Source of the DNA: an uncultured Anaerolineales bacterium
Lineage (GTDB): Bacteria; Chloroflexota; Anaerolineae; Anaerolineales; UBA6663
Assembly (NCBI GenBank): GCA_937952305.1
Contig: CALFZO010000162.1
Location: 32,268-96,267 of the forward strand
DNA length: 64,000 nt
Reading direction: 5' to 3'
Within the stretch, counting starts at the first letter, position 1. Each line of letters opens with the position of its first letter. Positions 42,477-51,595 of the stretch are shown here, one piece after another. Position numbers and translations under genes: made by a program. Under the pieces are notes generated by a model. That model was not told the origin of the DNA. It saw only the letters and a list, made by a program, of their open reading frames with translations, and did no database searches.

Positions 42477-44698
42477 CGGACCTGCACGTCCACGTAGGCC
42501 TCGGAGTAGTTGCCGTCCAGGTCCTCGGCGATGAAGCCGACGTTGTACAGGCCGGCCGGCGCCGGGATCGGGCTCCAGGTCCAGACGCTGTCGCCGAAGG
42601 TCAGCGTCTCCCCCTCGGTCGTGGCGTAGTCCTGCGTCTGCAGATCGTACCAGGTCTCCAGCAGGATGAACTGGTCGCCGCTCTCGGGCGTGATCTCGCT
42701 GGGCGCGCCGGTGCCGTCCGGGTTGGTGAAGCCGAAGACGGCGCGCAGTTCGCCGCGCCCGTCGAAGATCAGCTGGGCGTAGCGCCGGTCGCCGCCGGCG
42801 AAGACGTAGTAGCCGTCGGTTGAGAACGTGGCGTCCTCGGCGCTGGCGCCGTAGGTCTCGGGGTTGAGCAGGGCCTGGACTTGGCGCGTGCCGTCGTCGA
42901 TGGCGTACAGCGTCGGCGTCCACTCGAATTCGATTGGGATGTCCGGGCCGTTCCAGACCGGGTAGAAGACGCCGTCCACGGACTGCGTGTCGTCACCTTC
43001 GATGAAGTCCTGGTCCGCAAAGCGCAGGGCGTTCCGGGCTTCATCGTAGTAGCCGACGAACAGGTAGATGAAGCTGATGGCCTCGCCATGCGCCGTGGTG
43101 CTCAGCACCACCGGCTGGTCGGCGCTGGCGACCTTGGATGAGAGCTGGATGGCGTCCAGGCTGAGGGGCGCGGCGCCCGGCGCGACCCCGGCGGCCTCGG
43201 GCACGGGCGTCGGCAGCGTTACCGTGCGGGTGAGCTGGCGGCCAGTGTAGTGCGCCACCAGGAAATCGTCCCACAGCGCGTCGGCGGCGAAGCGCTCGGC
43301 GACCCGGGTGTAGGAGTCATGGCCGGCCAGCGAGCTGCGGAACAGCTCCGAGTTCGGAAAGTAGATCGAGAGGCCGTACGCGCCCGGCCGGTCCGGGCCG
43401 CTGGTCTCGGCCACGATGGCGCCGCTCAGGGCCGTCAGCAGGGCGCGGGCTGCGTCCGTGACGGCGGGATCGCCGGTCTCCTGCGCGCTGAGGGCCGCGA
43501 AGTGCGCCAGGTCGATGTAGGACGGCGGGGCATCTTCGCCGAAGACGCTCTCGAAGGACTGGGCGAAGCGGCGGGCGCGCGCCACCAGGCGCGGATCGGC
43601 CTCGCCCAGCGCGAGGGCAAACTCATCCAGGGCGCGCAGGACGTCCGGCAGCTGGGCCAGGTTCACGGCCGAGAGCGTGGCTGAGGCGCCGGTGGCCTCC
43701 GCGACGGCGGCGGCGGAGACGCGCCGGCCGGCATAGTCCTGGCGCGCGGCCTCGTCCAGGATGCGCTGGTCGCCGACGATGTAGCTGTTGACGATGGCCT
43801 GGCTCAGTTCCGCCCCGTCCATGCCCGGGTTGTCCACCAGTTGCCGCAGGAAAGCGGCGTAGGCCCAGCCCAGACCGGGTTCCACCTCCTGCGAGGCCAC
43901 GGCGTAACGCGCGTAGGGCTGGACGGCCGCGAACACCTCCACGTGCGCCATCAGGCAGGCGTCGAAGCCGATGACCTCGAATTGGCCGAAGCCGGCCTCG
44001 GCCACGGCGCGCGCCAGCGTCCGGTCGAGCTCGTTGAGGTAGAGCAAGTCGCCGAAGGCGCGCGCAATCGGGACGTCGTCGGCGCCGCGCCCGCGCGCCG
44101 TCGGGTCGTTCCAGCCGCCCGGCCAGCCCATGCCGTGGTCAGACAGGATCAGCACGTACTTGTCGGCCGGGTATTGGCTGGCCGCCCAGACGATGAAGTC
44201 GGCGAGGGTCGCGCCGTCGGCCATGTTGGCCTCGCCCTCCTCCAGCGGCTCGGAGGCCAGGCGGTAGAGATCGTCGTCCTGCTGGACGAAATAGCGCCGG
44301 GTGGTGTCCCAGTCGCCGTCGCCGCGGAAGGCCCCGCGGTAGCGGTCGATCTGCGACACGATCTGGACGCGGTCGCTGGAACCGACGCGCTCGGCCTCGT
44401 TCAGATCGATGAAGATGTCCTCTTCCAGGACTTCGTCGTCTGCGTTCTGGTAGAGCATCACGGTCCAGGTCTGGCTGCCGGGGTCGGCCTGACCGCCTCC
44501 AACCGGCGCCGGGGTGCGCGTCGGCGCGGCCGGGCGGGGCGTACTCGTCGGCTCGGCGGCGCTGCCGCCGTCGGCGGCGGCCTCCTCGGTCAGCGCGATG
44601 GATTCCAACTCCTGCAGCATCTCTTCGTCGATGCAGGCCGAAAGCAACAGGCTGCAGCAGAGCAGGGCCGTCACCAGCCCGCGAAAGCGTTGCGACAT
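42473..44698 (-). CDS. C11 (clostripain-family) lipoprotein peptidase
   Basis: 741 residues. A type II signal with lipobox LSAC (Cys22) is followed by a Pro/Thr linker. The catalytic His is in LILSDHGMGWPGG and the catalytic Cys in VIGFDACLMAHVEV, as in clostripain. The last 250 residues are beta-rich (ADQPVVLSTTAHGEAISFIY) and may bind substrates at the surface. Its ATGA overlap with purM shows it is transcribed in the purine operon, with no clear functional link. C11 enzymes cut after Arg or Lys. Confidence 0.88.
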   Translation of the reverse strand: MSQRFRGLVTALLCCSLLLSACIDEEMLQELESIALTEEAAADGGSAAEPTSTPRPAAPTRTPAPVGGGQADPGSQTWTVMLYQNADDEVLEEDIFIDLNEAERVGSSDRVQIVSQIDRYRGAFRGDGDWDTTRRYFVQQDDDLYRLASEPLEEGEANMADGATLADFIVWAASQYPADKYVLILSDHGMGWPGGWNDPTARGRGADDVPIARAFGDLLYLNELDRTLARAVAEAGFGQFEVIGFDACLMAHVEVFAAVQPYARYAVASQEVEPGLGWAYAAFLRQLVDNPGMDGAELSQAIVNSYIVGDQRILDEAARQDYAGRRVSAAAVAEATGASATLSAVNLAQLPDVLRALDEFALALGEADPRLVARARRFAQSFESVFGEDAPPSYIDLAHFAALSAQETGDPAVTDAARALLTALSGAIVAETSGPDRPGAYGLSIYFPNSELFRSSLAGHDSYTRVAERFAADALWDDFLVAHYTGRQLTRTVTLPTPVPEAAGVAPGAAPLSLDAIQLSSKVASADQPVVLSTTAHGEAISFIYLFVGYYDEARNALRFADQDFIEGDDTQSVDGVFYPVWNGPDIPIEFEWTPTLYAIDDGTRQVQALLNPETYGASAEDATFSTDGYYVFAGGDRRYAQLIFDGRGELRAVFGFTNPDGTGAPSEITPESGDQFILLETWYDLQTQDYATTEGETLTFGDSVWTWSPIPAPAGLYNVGFIAEDLDGNYSEAYVDVQVR

Positions 44699-44725
44699 GG
44701 CTTCATCCTCATGTTGGTCCGGGTC

Positions 44726-46000
44726 TTAGGCCCCGGCAGCGCCGGCGCGCAAAGCGCGCCAGCCGATATCGCGGCGGTATTGGGCGCCCGCGAACTGGAT
44801 CCGCTCGGCCCCGGCATAGGCGCGGTCCACGGCCGCGCGCAGGGTGGGGCCCCAGCCGGTGACCGCCAGCACCCGGCCGCCGGCTGTGACCGGGCCAGCC
44901 TCACTGAGGCGGGTGCCAGCGTGAAAGACGACGGCGTCGGTGAGCGGCGTCTCCAGGCCCGTGATCGGCAGGCCCTGGGGGTAAGCGCCCGGATAGCCGG
45001 GCGCCGCCAGCACCACGCCGGCCGCGGCGCCCGGCCGCCAGCGCACGGCCACATCCGCCAGCCGCCCCTCGGCGCAGGCGGCCGCGACCTCCAGCAGGTC
45101 GGTCTCCAGCAAGGGCAGCAGCACCTGCGTCTCCGGGTCGCCGAAGCGCGCGTTGTATTCCAGCAGGCGCGGGCCCTGCGCTGTGAGCATCAGGCCCGCG
45201 TACAGCACGCCCACGAACGGGCGGCCCTCGGCGCGCAGGCCGTCGACGGCCGGCTGCAACACGGTTTCGACCAGAGTCTGAGCCATTTCCGGCGGCGCGC
45301 AAGGCGCCGGCGCATAGGCGCCCATCCCGCCGGTGTTGGGGCCGTGGTCACCGTCCAGCAGGCGCTTGTGGTCCTGGGCCGGCGGCATGGCGCGCACGGT
45401 CACGCCGTCCGTGAAAGCCAGCAGCGAAACCTCCTCACCCTCCAGCCGTTCTTCGATCACGACGGCGTCGCCGGCGGCGCCGAACTCACGGTGGAGCATG
45501 ATCTGACGCAGCGCGGCCTCAGCGTCGTCGGCGCAGTCCGGGACGATGACGCCTTTGCCGGCCGCTAACCCGGAGGCCTTGATGACGACGGGGTACGGGA
45601 CGCTGAGCAGGTGCCCGATCGCTTCATGGAAGTCCGTGAAGGCGGCGTAGCGCGCCGTCGGGAGGCCGTGCCGGAGCATGAAGGCTTTGGCGAAGACTTT
45701 GCTGGCCTCGATCTGGGCGGCGGCCTGCGTCGGGCCGAAGACGCGGACGCCGGCCGCCCGCAAGGCATCGGCCAGGCCGGCCGCCAGCGGCGCTTCCGGC
45801 CCGATCAGGACGAGCTCGGCGCGCCGCGCCTGCGCCAGCCGGACCAGCCCGGCGCTGTCGGCGGCGTCCACCGGCACGTTCCAGGCGGCAGTGCCGGCGT
45901 TGCCGGGCGCGACGATCAACTCGGTCAGGCGCGGCGACTGCGCCAGTTTCCAGGCCAGGGCGTGCTCGCGGCCGCCGCCGCCGACGACAAGGACTCTCAT
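44726..46000 (-). CDS. purD: Phosphoribosylamine-glycine ligase
   Basis: 424 residues from ATG 46000, preceded by GAGGAAG. ATP-grasp features are seen: VLVVGGGGREHALAWKLAQS, IGPEAPLAAGLADAL, VIKASGLAAGKGVIV, PAQDHKRLLDGDHGPNTGGM and EYNARFGDPETQVLLPLL. PurD makes GAR in step 2. It lies 88 bases after purF. Confidence 0.95.
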   Translation of the reverse strand: MRVLVVGGGGREHALAWKLAQSPRLTELIVAPGNAGTAAWNVPVDAADSAGLVRLAQARRAELVLIGPEAPLAAGLADALRAAGVRVFGPTQAAAQIEASKVFAKAFMLRHGLPTARYAAFTDFHEAIGHLLSVPYPVVIKASGLAAGKGVIVPDCADDAEAALRQIMLHREFGAAGDAVVIEERLEGEEVSLLAFTDGVTVRAMPPAQDHKRLLDGDHGPNTGGMGAYAPAPCAPPEMAQTLVETVLQPAVDGLRAEGRPFVGVLYAGLMLTAQGPRLLEYNARFGDPETQVLLPLLETDLLEVAAACAEGRLADVAVRWRPGAAAGVVLAAPGYPGAYPQGLPITGLETPLTDAVVFHAGTRLSEAGPVTAGGRVLAVTGWGPTLRAAVDRAYAGAERIQFAGAQYRRDIGWRALRAGAAGA

Positions 46001-46088
46001 CCCGCTTCCTCGGTTTGGCCGGCGCCCCGTGTGCGCCACAGCGCCTCAGTGCGTTCCGGGTTGGGGGGCATGGCGGCGTCGGCGGGCG

Positions 46089-47528
46089 TCAGGTCCCGGC
46101 CTGCTCGAAGCCGGTCTTGGTATGGGCCACATCCACCTCCAGCGGATAGACGCCGGTGAAGCAGGCGTTGCAGTAGCCGGCCGGCCGGCCGATGGCGCGC
46201 AGCATGCCGTCCAGCGACAGGAAGTGCAGCGAGTCGGCGTCGATGTGGTCGCGGATCTCGTCGATGGTCAGGTGGTGGGCGATCAACTCATCGTACGTGC
46301 CCATGTCCACGCCCATGTAACAGGGGTGGGCGATGGGCGGGCACGTGATCCGCATGTGGACCTCGCGCGCGCCGGCGTCGCGCAGGAGCTTGACGAGCGG
46401 CCCGGAGGTGTTGCCGCGCACGATGCTGTCGTCGATGACGATCACGCGCTGGCCGCGCAGGTTCTCGTCCAGCGCCAGGAACTTGAGCGCGACGCCCTGT
46501 TTGCGGAGCGAGTCGGTCGGCTGGATGAAGGTCCGGCCGATGTAGCGGTTCTTGATGAAGCCGTCGTTGTGCGGCAGGCCGGCGGCGCGCGCGTAGCCGA
46601 TGGCGGCTGGCGTGGATGAGTCCGGCACGGGGATGACGACGTCGGCGTCCACCGGCGCCTCGCGCGCCAGCTCCTCGCCCAGCCGCTGCCGGACGTGGTG
46701 GACCGAGAGGCCGTCCCAGAAGCTGTCCGGGCGCGAAAAGTAGATGTGCTCAAACGTGCAGCGGGCCAGGTGCGCGGCCGGTTCCAAGGCCTGGCGCACG
46801 CGCAGCGCCGAATTGCTCAACACCACGATCTCGCCCGGCTTGACCTCGCGGATGGCCTGGCACCCTAACGTCCGCAGCGCGCCGGTCTCGGAGGCGGCGG
46901 CGTGCCCGCCGCTGGGCAGACGCCCGATGCTGAGCGGGTGGAAGCCCCACCGGTCGCGGACGGCGTAGACGCCATCGCGCGTCAGGATGGTCAGGCAGTA
47001 CGCGCCGCGCCAGGCCGGCATAGCGGCCTCGATGCGTTCGACCCAGGTGTCACCCTTGGCGCCGGCCAGCATCATCGTGATGACCTCGCTGTCGGAAGTC
47101 GTGGACAGGCCGATGCCGCGCTCCAGCAGGTCCGCGCGCAGCTCGGCGGCGTTGGTCAGGTTGCCGTTGTGGGCCACCGCCACGGGTCCGTGGCGCGTCT
47201 CGATCAGGAAGGGCTGGGCGTTGCGCGCGTTGGAAGAGCCGGTGGTGGAGTAGCGCGTGTGGCCGATGGCGTAGTGTCCGGTCAGCGGGGCCAGGTTCTG
47301 GGGGGTGAAGACCTGCGCCACCAGGCCGACGTCTTTGTGCAGGCGGATAGTGGCCCCGTCGGAGACGGCCAGCCCGGCGGCCTCCTGCCCCCGGTGCTGG
47401 AGCGCGTACAGGCCGAAGAACGTCATGCGCGCCACGTCTTCGTTGGGCGCGTAAATGCCGATCACGCCGCAGGCATGGCGCGGCCCAGACTCAGACGACT
47501 CCGCTGGCGGCGAAACAGACACTCCCAT
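46089..47528 (-). CDS. purF: Amidophosphoribosyltransferase
   Basis: 479 residues. A propeptide of about 19 residues precedes the N-terminal nucleophile Cys in HACGVIGIYAPNED. The glutaminase has GHTRYSTTGSSNARNAQPF; the PRPP site is RVIVIDDSIVRGNTS. Cysteines in ARCTFEHIYF, ITCPPIAHPC and YCNACFTGVYP match the Fe-S ligand positions of Bacillus-type PurF, so an oxygen-sensitive [4Fe-4S] cluster is likely. It catalyses the committed step of purine synthesis. Confidence 0.95.
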   Translation of the reverse strand: MGVSVSPPAESSESGPRHACGVIGIYAPNEDVARMTFFGLYALQHRGQEAAGLAVSDGATIRLHKDVGLVAQVFTPQNLAPLTGHYAIGHTRYSTTGSSNARNAQPFLIETRHGPVAVAHNGNLTNAAELRADLLERGIGLSTTSDSEVITMMLAGAKGDTWVERIEAAMPAWRGAYCLTILTRDGVYAVRDRWGFHPLSIGRLPSGGHAAASETGALRTLGCQAIREVKPGEIVVLSNSALRVRQALEPAAHLARCTFEHIYFSRPDSFWDGLSVHHVRQRLGEELAREAPVDADVVIPVPDSSTPAAIGYARAAGLPHNDGFIKNRYIGRTFIQPTDSLRKQGVALKFLALDENLRGQRVIVIDDSIVRGNTSGPLVKLLRDAGAREVHMRITCPPIAHPCYMGVDMGTYDELIAHHLTIDEIRDHIDADSLHFLSLDGMLRAIGRPAGYCNACFTGVYPLEVDVAHTKTGFEQAGT

Positions 47529-47558
47529 TGTATGGTCCTTGGAGCTATTGATTCTAGT

Positions 47559-48689
47559 TCACTCGACCGCGGACGCAATCGCCGGCGCGTCCGGAAAGTC
47601 CAGAAAACGTTTGAGGGTACCCAGCCGCCGGCGCAGCTGGGCCGGCGTATCGGCACCCACGGTGATGTGGCCGAGTTTGCGGCCGGGACGCGCCGCTTTG
47701 CCGTACAGGTGCAGGTGCGCGCCCGGAATCGCCAGCACCGCAGCCGGGTCTGGCACGCTGCCGATCAGGTTGAGCATGGCCGCGCAGCCGCGCGGCGCCG
47801 GGTTTCCCAGCGGCCAGCCCAGGCCGGCGCGCAGGTGGTTGGCGAACTGGCTGGTGACGGCGGCCTCGATCGTCCAATGACCGGAGTTGTGGACGCGCGG
47901 CGCCATCTCGTTGGCGAGCAGGGCGCCGTCGCGCTGAAAGAACTCGACGGCCAGCACACCGACGTAGCCCAGGGTCGTCAGCACCCGCCCGACGTAGGCC
48001 TCGGCCAGCGCCTGGAGCTCGGCCAGCGGCCCCGGCGCCGGCGCCAGCGACAGGCGCAAGATGCCGTCGGTGTGGTGGTTCTCCACCAGCGGATAAAAGG
48101 CGGTGGCGCCGTCACGGCCGCGCACGGCGATCAACGAAACTTCGCGCTCGAAGGCCACCCACTGCTCCAGGATCAGGGGCTGGCCGCCCAGGCTCTGCCA
48201 GGCGGCCTCCGCGTCGGCGGCCGCGCGCAGCACAGACTGGCCCTTGCCGTCATAGCCCAGCCGCCGGGTCTTGAGCACGGCCGGCAGCCCGACCCCGGCC
48301 AGGGCGGCCTCCAGATCGGCGCGGGTCTCCACGGGCGCGAACGCGGGCGTCGGCAGGCCCAGCTGCTGAAACAGGGTCTTTTCGCTCAGCCGGTCCTGGG
48401 CCGCGGCCAGCGCCTCCGGCGACGGAAAGACGGGTGCCGACTGAGTCAGCGTGCGCGCCGTTTCCACCGGCACGTTCTCGAACTCGAAGGTGATGGCGTG
48501 CAGGCCGGCCGCGAAGGTCCGCAGCGCGTGAGCGTCGCCGTAGTCGGCCACCAGCTGCTCCGCCACCTGGCCGGCCGGCGATCCCGGCGCCGGGTCAAAG
48601 AAACGGAAGCGCAGCCCGAGGGGATAGCCGGCCAGGGCCAGCATGCGGCCCAACTGACCGGCGCCCAGGATGCCGAGCGTGATCGTCAC
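47559..48689 (-). CDS. purK: 5-(carboxyamino)imidazole ribonucleotide synthase
   Basis: 376 residues from GTG 48689. It opens with ITLGILGAGQLGRMLALAGY and has ATP-grasp motifs VLKTRRLGYDGKGQ, LILEQWVAFEREVSLIAVRG and ANEMAPRVHNSGHWTIEA. PurK carboxylates AIR at N5, and PurE, encoded upstream, moves the carboxyl to C4. The pair implies the bicarbonate-dependent two-step route. Confidence 0.95.
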   Translation of the reverse strand: MTITLGILGAGQLGRMLALAGYPLGLRFRFFDPAPGSPAGQVAEQLVADYGDAHALRTFAAGLHAITFEFENVPVETARTLTQSAPVFPSPEALAAAQDRLSEKTLFQQLGLPTPAFAPVETRADLEAALAGVGLPAVLKTRRLGYDGKGQSVLRAAADAEAAWQSLGGQPLILEQWVAFEREVSLIAVRGRDGATAFYPLVENHHTDGILRLSLAPAPGPLAELQALAEAYVGRVLTTLGYVGVLAVEFFQRDGALLANEMAPRVHNSGHWTIEAAVTSQFANHLRAGLGWPLGNPAPRGCAAMLNLIGSVPDPAAVLAIPGAHLHLYGKAARPGRKLGHITVGADTPAQLRRRLGTLKRFLDFPDAPAIASAVE

Positions 48690-48716
48690 GGGAGGCTCAA
48701 CGGTATCCGCGCCCGT

Positions 48717-49205
48717 TCAGGCGCGCGGGTCTGGGTGGCCGAGGACCGACTGCGTCTGCGCCTCGCGGAAACGGCGCAGCGCCTCGCGGAATTCGGGGTA
48801 TTTGCTGGCCAGGATGGCTGTGGCCAGGATGGCGGCATTGACGGCGCCCGCCCGGCCGATGGCCAGCGCGCCCACCGGCACGCCGGCCGGCATCTGGACG
48901 ATGGACAGCAGCGAGTCCAGGCCCTTGAGCGCCTTGGACTCGATCGGCACGCCCAGCACGGGCAGGCTGGTCTTGGCGGCGGTCATGCCCGGCAGGTGCG
49001 CGGCCCCGCCGGCGCCGGCGATGATGACCTCCAGGCCGCGCGCCTCGGCCGTGCCCGCGTACTCAAAGAGCAGGTCCGGCGTGCGGTGGGCCGAGACCAC
49101 GCGGACCTCATGCGGCACCGCGAACTGCTCTAGGGTCTGGACGGTGTGCTGCAGCGTGTCCCAATCGGACTTCGAACCCATGATGACGCCGACGAGAGGA
49201 GCCAT
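48717..49205 (-). CDS. purE: N5-carboxyaminoimidazole ribonucleotide mutase
   Basis: 162 residues. VGVIMGSKSDWDTLQ, VVSAHRTPDLLFEYAG and IIAGAGGAAHLPGMTAA are class I PurE motifs; the catalytic His is in SAHRTP. It converts N5-CAIR to CAIR. Spacing to purC is 14 bases and to purK 27 bases. Confidence 0.95.
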   Translation of the reverse strand: MAPLVGVIMGSKSDWDTLQHTVQTLEQFAVPHEVRVVSAHRTPDLLFEYAGTAEARGLEVIIAGAGGAAHLPGMTAAKTSLPVLGVPIESKALKGLDSLLSIVQMPAGVPVGALAIGRAGAVNAAILATAILASKYPEFREALRRFREAQTQSVLGHPDPRA

Positions 49206-49219
49206 GCCGTCACCTTGCC

Positions 49220-50197
49220 TCAGGCGGGCACCAGGCCGGCTTGCTGCAACGCCTGCCTCAGCCTGGGCTCCACCGGATACGGGGCTGGCTCAAAGGCCAG
49301 CCCGGTCAATTGCTCGTAGATGGCGATGTAGCGCGCCGCCGCCGTGATCCACAACGTCTCCGGCATGTCCGGCGGTTCGCCGGCGCCGCGGTAGCCGCGC
49401 TCGGCGTAGGCCAGGCGCACAAACTCCTTGTCTAGGTTCTCGGGTTCGAGCCCGGCCGCGAAGCGCTCCGCGTAGGTGGCGGCGTTCCAGAAGCGCGACG
49501 AGTCCGGCGTGTGGACTTCGTCGATGAGCAGTGTCCGGCCCTCCGGCCCGCGCCCGAACTCGTACTTGGTGTCCACCAGGATCAGGCCGGCCCGCAGCGC
49601 CACGGCCTGGCCGTGCCGGAACAGGGCCACGGCCGCCGCCTGCACGGCCTCCCAGGTGTCGGCGTCCAGCAGCCCGCGCGCTACCACCTCGGCGCAGGTC
49701 AGACGCTCGTCGTGGCCGGTGGGGCCGCCCTTGGTGGTGGGCGTGATGAGCGGCGCCGGCAGCGCCTGGTTTTTGCGCAGCCCGTCGGGCAGCCGATAGC
49801 CGTACAGCTCGCGCGCGCCCTGGGCGTAGAGCGTCCACAAGGCGGTGCCGGTGACGCCGGTGATGTAGCCGCGCACGACGACCTCCACCGGGTAGGGGGC
49901 GGCTTCCTGGACGATAGCGGCGTTGGGGTCTGGGATTTCGAGCAGGTGGTTGTGGATGAGCGCCTGCGTCTGCGCGAACCACCAGGCGGAGAGCTGGTTG
50001 AGGACCTGGCCTTTGTAGGGGACGCAGGCCAGCACGCGGTCGAAGGCGGACAGGCGGTCGGTGGTGACGAGCAGGCGCCGGCCCGCGCCGAGCCGGTAGC
50101 CATCGCGCACCTTGCCGCATTGACGGCCGGGCAGGGGCAGGTGCGTCTCGCCCAGGGCCAGCGGCTGGGCCGCCCGCAACGCGTCTGCCGCGATCAT
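49220..50197 (-). CDS. purC: SAICAR synthetase
   Basis: 325 residues, longer than the 240-residue enzymes of many bacteria and like the Ade1-type branch. GKVRDGYRLGAGRRLLVTTD, RLSAFDRVLACVPYKGQVLN, VEVVVRGYITGVTGTALWTL and ILVDTKYEFGRGPEG are conserved. PurC joins aspartate to CAIR. Its ATG overlaps the bioY stop (ATGA), so bioY is part of this operon. Confidence 0.93.
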   Translation of the reverse strand: MIAADALRAAQPLALGETHLPLPGRQCGKVRDGYRLGAGRRLLVTTDRLSAFDRVLACVPYKGQVLNQLSAWWFAQTQALIHNHLLEIPDPNAAIVQEAAPYPVEVVVRGYITGVTGTALWTLYAQGARELYGYRLPDGLRKNQALPAPLITPTTKGGPTGHDERLTCAEVVARGLLDADTWEAVQAAAVALFRHGQAVALRAGLILVDTKYEFGRGPEGRTLLIDEVHTPDSSRFWNAATYAERFAAGLEPENLDKEFVRLAYAERGYRGAGEPPDMPETLWITAAARYIAIYEQLTGLAFEPAPYPVEPRLRQALQQAGLVPA

Positions 50198-50769
50198 GGC
50201 GCGTGACGGCGCGGGCGCGTGAAGAAGGCCCGCGCGCTCTCGGCCGCGATGGTGGCGATGATGGCCTTGGCGGCGTCAACCAGCAGGAAGGGCTGAATGC
50301 CGAGCGCCCAACCCCGGCCCCAGTCGCCGGCCAGATAACCATACGTCAGCCAGGCGGCGCCCACGGCGTAGATGACGGCGACGCCGGCCAACCCGGCCAG
50401 GTAGCGGAAGACGACCAGCCGGCCGCGGCCATGTTCGGCCAGGTAGCCGGCCACGAAAGCGCCGGCCACGAAACCCAACAGGTAGCCGGCGGTCGGCCGC
50501 ACCCAGACGAGCGTGCCGAAGCCGCCGGCGTCGATGGGCAGGCCGGCCGTGATCAGGACCACGTACGCCACTTGGCTCAGGGCGCCGTCGGTGGCGCCGA
50601 GCGTCAGCCCGGCCAGCAGCACGGTCAGCACTTGGAGCGTGATCGGCACGGGCTGGAGATCGATGGTGACGCGCGCGCTCACAGCGGTCAGAGCCGTGAA
50701 CGCGGCGATGGCCAGGAGCCGGACGATGATGGAATGGGAGACGCGTTGGTGCAGGTGCGTGGCAAGCAT
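50194..50769 (-). CDS. bioY: BioY biotin transporter S component
   Basis: 191 residues with six spans. The pattern VTIDLQPVPITLQVLTVLLA, then GAPxx-like LPIDAGGFGTLVWVRPTAGY and LLGFVAGAFVAGYLAE is that of BioY (PF02632), which imports biotin alone or with an ECF module. No ECF ATPase is nearby. It sits between purQ and purC and is coupled to purC. Confidence 0.9.
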   Translation of the reverse strand: MLATHLHQRVSHSIIVRLLAIAAFTALTAVSARVTIDLQPVPITLQVLTVLLAGLTLGATDGALSQVAYVVLITAGLPIDAGGFGTLVWVRPTAGYLLGFVAGAFVAGYLAEHGRGRLVVFRYLAGLAGVAVIYAVGAAWLTYGYLAGDWGRGWALGIQPFLLVDAAKAIIATIAAESARAFFTRPRRHAP

Positions 50770-50796
50770 GGGCCGGGCCTTTCCTAGACGCGCGCT

Positions 50797-51585
50797 TTAG
50801 AGCTGCGCGGCATAGCGGACGCCGTTCCGGAAGAGCGGTAGGCCGAGACGGTTGGAAGCGCCGTGGCGCCCCCACTGCGGATGCTGATAATCGAAGAGAT
50901 GATCCTCGGGGTGCGGCATCAACCCCAGCACGTTGCCGGCCGGGTTGCACACCCCGGCGATGTCCGCCACTGATCCATTCGGGTTGGCCGGGTAGCGCGC
51001 GTCCGCGGGCTTCCCGTCCGGCTGAGTGTAGACCAGCGCGATCTGGTCGTCGACGTGCAAGTCGGCCAGCAACCGGGGATCGGCCAGGGTGAAGTTGCCC
51101 TCGCCGTGGGCCACCGGGCAATCGATCAGGGCTTCCAGGCCGCGCGTCCAGACGCAGCGCTGCGAGCGCGGCCGGAGCGTCACCCAACGGCACTCGAAGC
51201 GGCCGCCGGCGTTGAAGGTGAGCGTGGCATAGGCGCGCTGATGGTCGGCGTCCAGGCCGGGCAGCAGGCCGGCCTTCACCAGGGCCTGAAAACCGTTGCA
51301 GATGCCGATGACGGGTTTGCCGGCCGCCACGAAGGCGCGCACCTCGTCGGCGAAATAGGCTTTGAGGTCGAGCGCCAGGAGGCGGCCGGCCCCCAGCGCA
51401 TCGGCGTAGGAGAAGCCGCCGGGGATGACCAGGAGCTGGTAAGCGCTCCAGGCGCGGCCGTCGGCGCGCAGGTTGTTGAGCGGCACGATCTCGGGCGTGG
51501 CGCCGGCCAGGGTCAGGGCCTGGCTGGCCTCGTGGTCGCGGTTCGTGCCGCGGGCATGCAGGATCAGGGCGCGAGGTTGGCTCAT
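50797..51585 (-). CDS. purQ: FGAM synthase glutaminase subunit
   Basis: 262 residues, class I glutamine amidotransferase. The nucleophile is the Cys of VIGICNGFQALVKAG, and the His-Glu pair is in LMPHPEDHLFDY. An oxyanion loop VIPGGFSYADALGAGR is also clear. PurQ supplies ammonia to PurL. The gene begins 10 bases after purL. Confidence 0.95.
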   Translation of the reverse strand: MSQPRALILHARGTNRDHEASQALTLAGATPEIVPLNNLRADGRAWSAYQLLVIPGGFSYADALGAGRLLALDLKAYFADEVRAFVAAGKPVIGICNGFQALVKAGLLPGLDADHQRAYATLTFNAGGRFECRWVTLRPRSQRCVWTRGLEALIDCPVAHGEGNFTLADPRLLADLHVDDQIALVYTQPDGKPADARYPANPNGSVADIAGVCNPAGNVLGLMPHPEDHLFDYQHPQWGRHGASNRLGLPLFRNGVRYAAQL

Positions 51586-51595
51586 AGACAGCGGC

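Noticed and set aside
42473..44698. C11 peptidase as a caspase-like immune effector
   Set aside because: It has a lipoprotein signal and lies in a biosynthetic operon without any sensor or nucleotide-signal gene, so a surface peptidase is simpler.
46902..49133. 743-codon open frame on the plus strand opposite purF, purK and purE
   Set aside because: It is antisense to three clearly conserved genes and has the Arg/Gly/Gln-rich composition produced by GC-rich codon positions.
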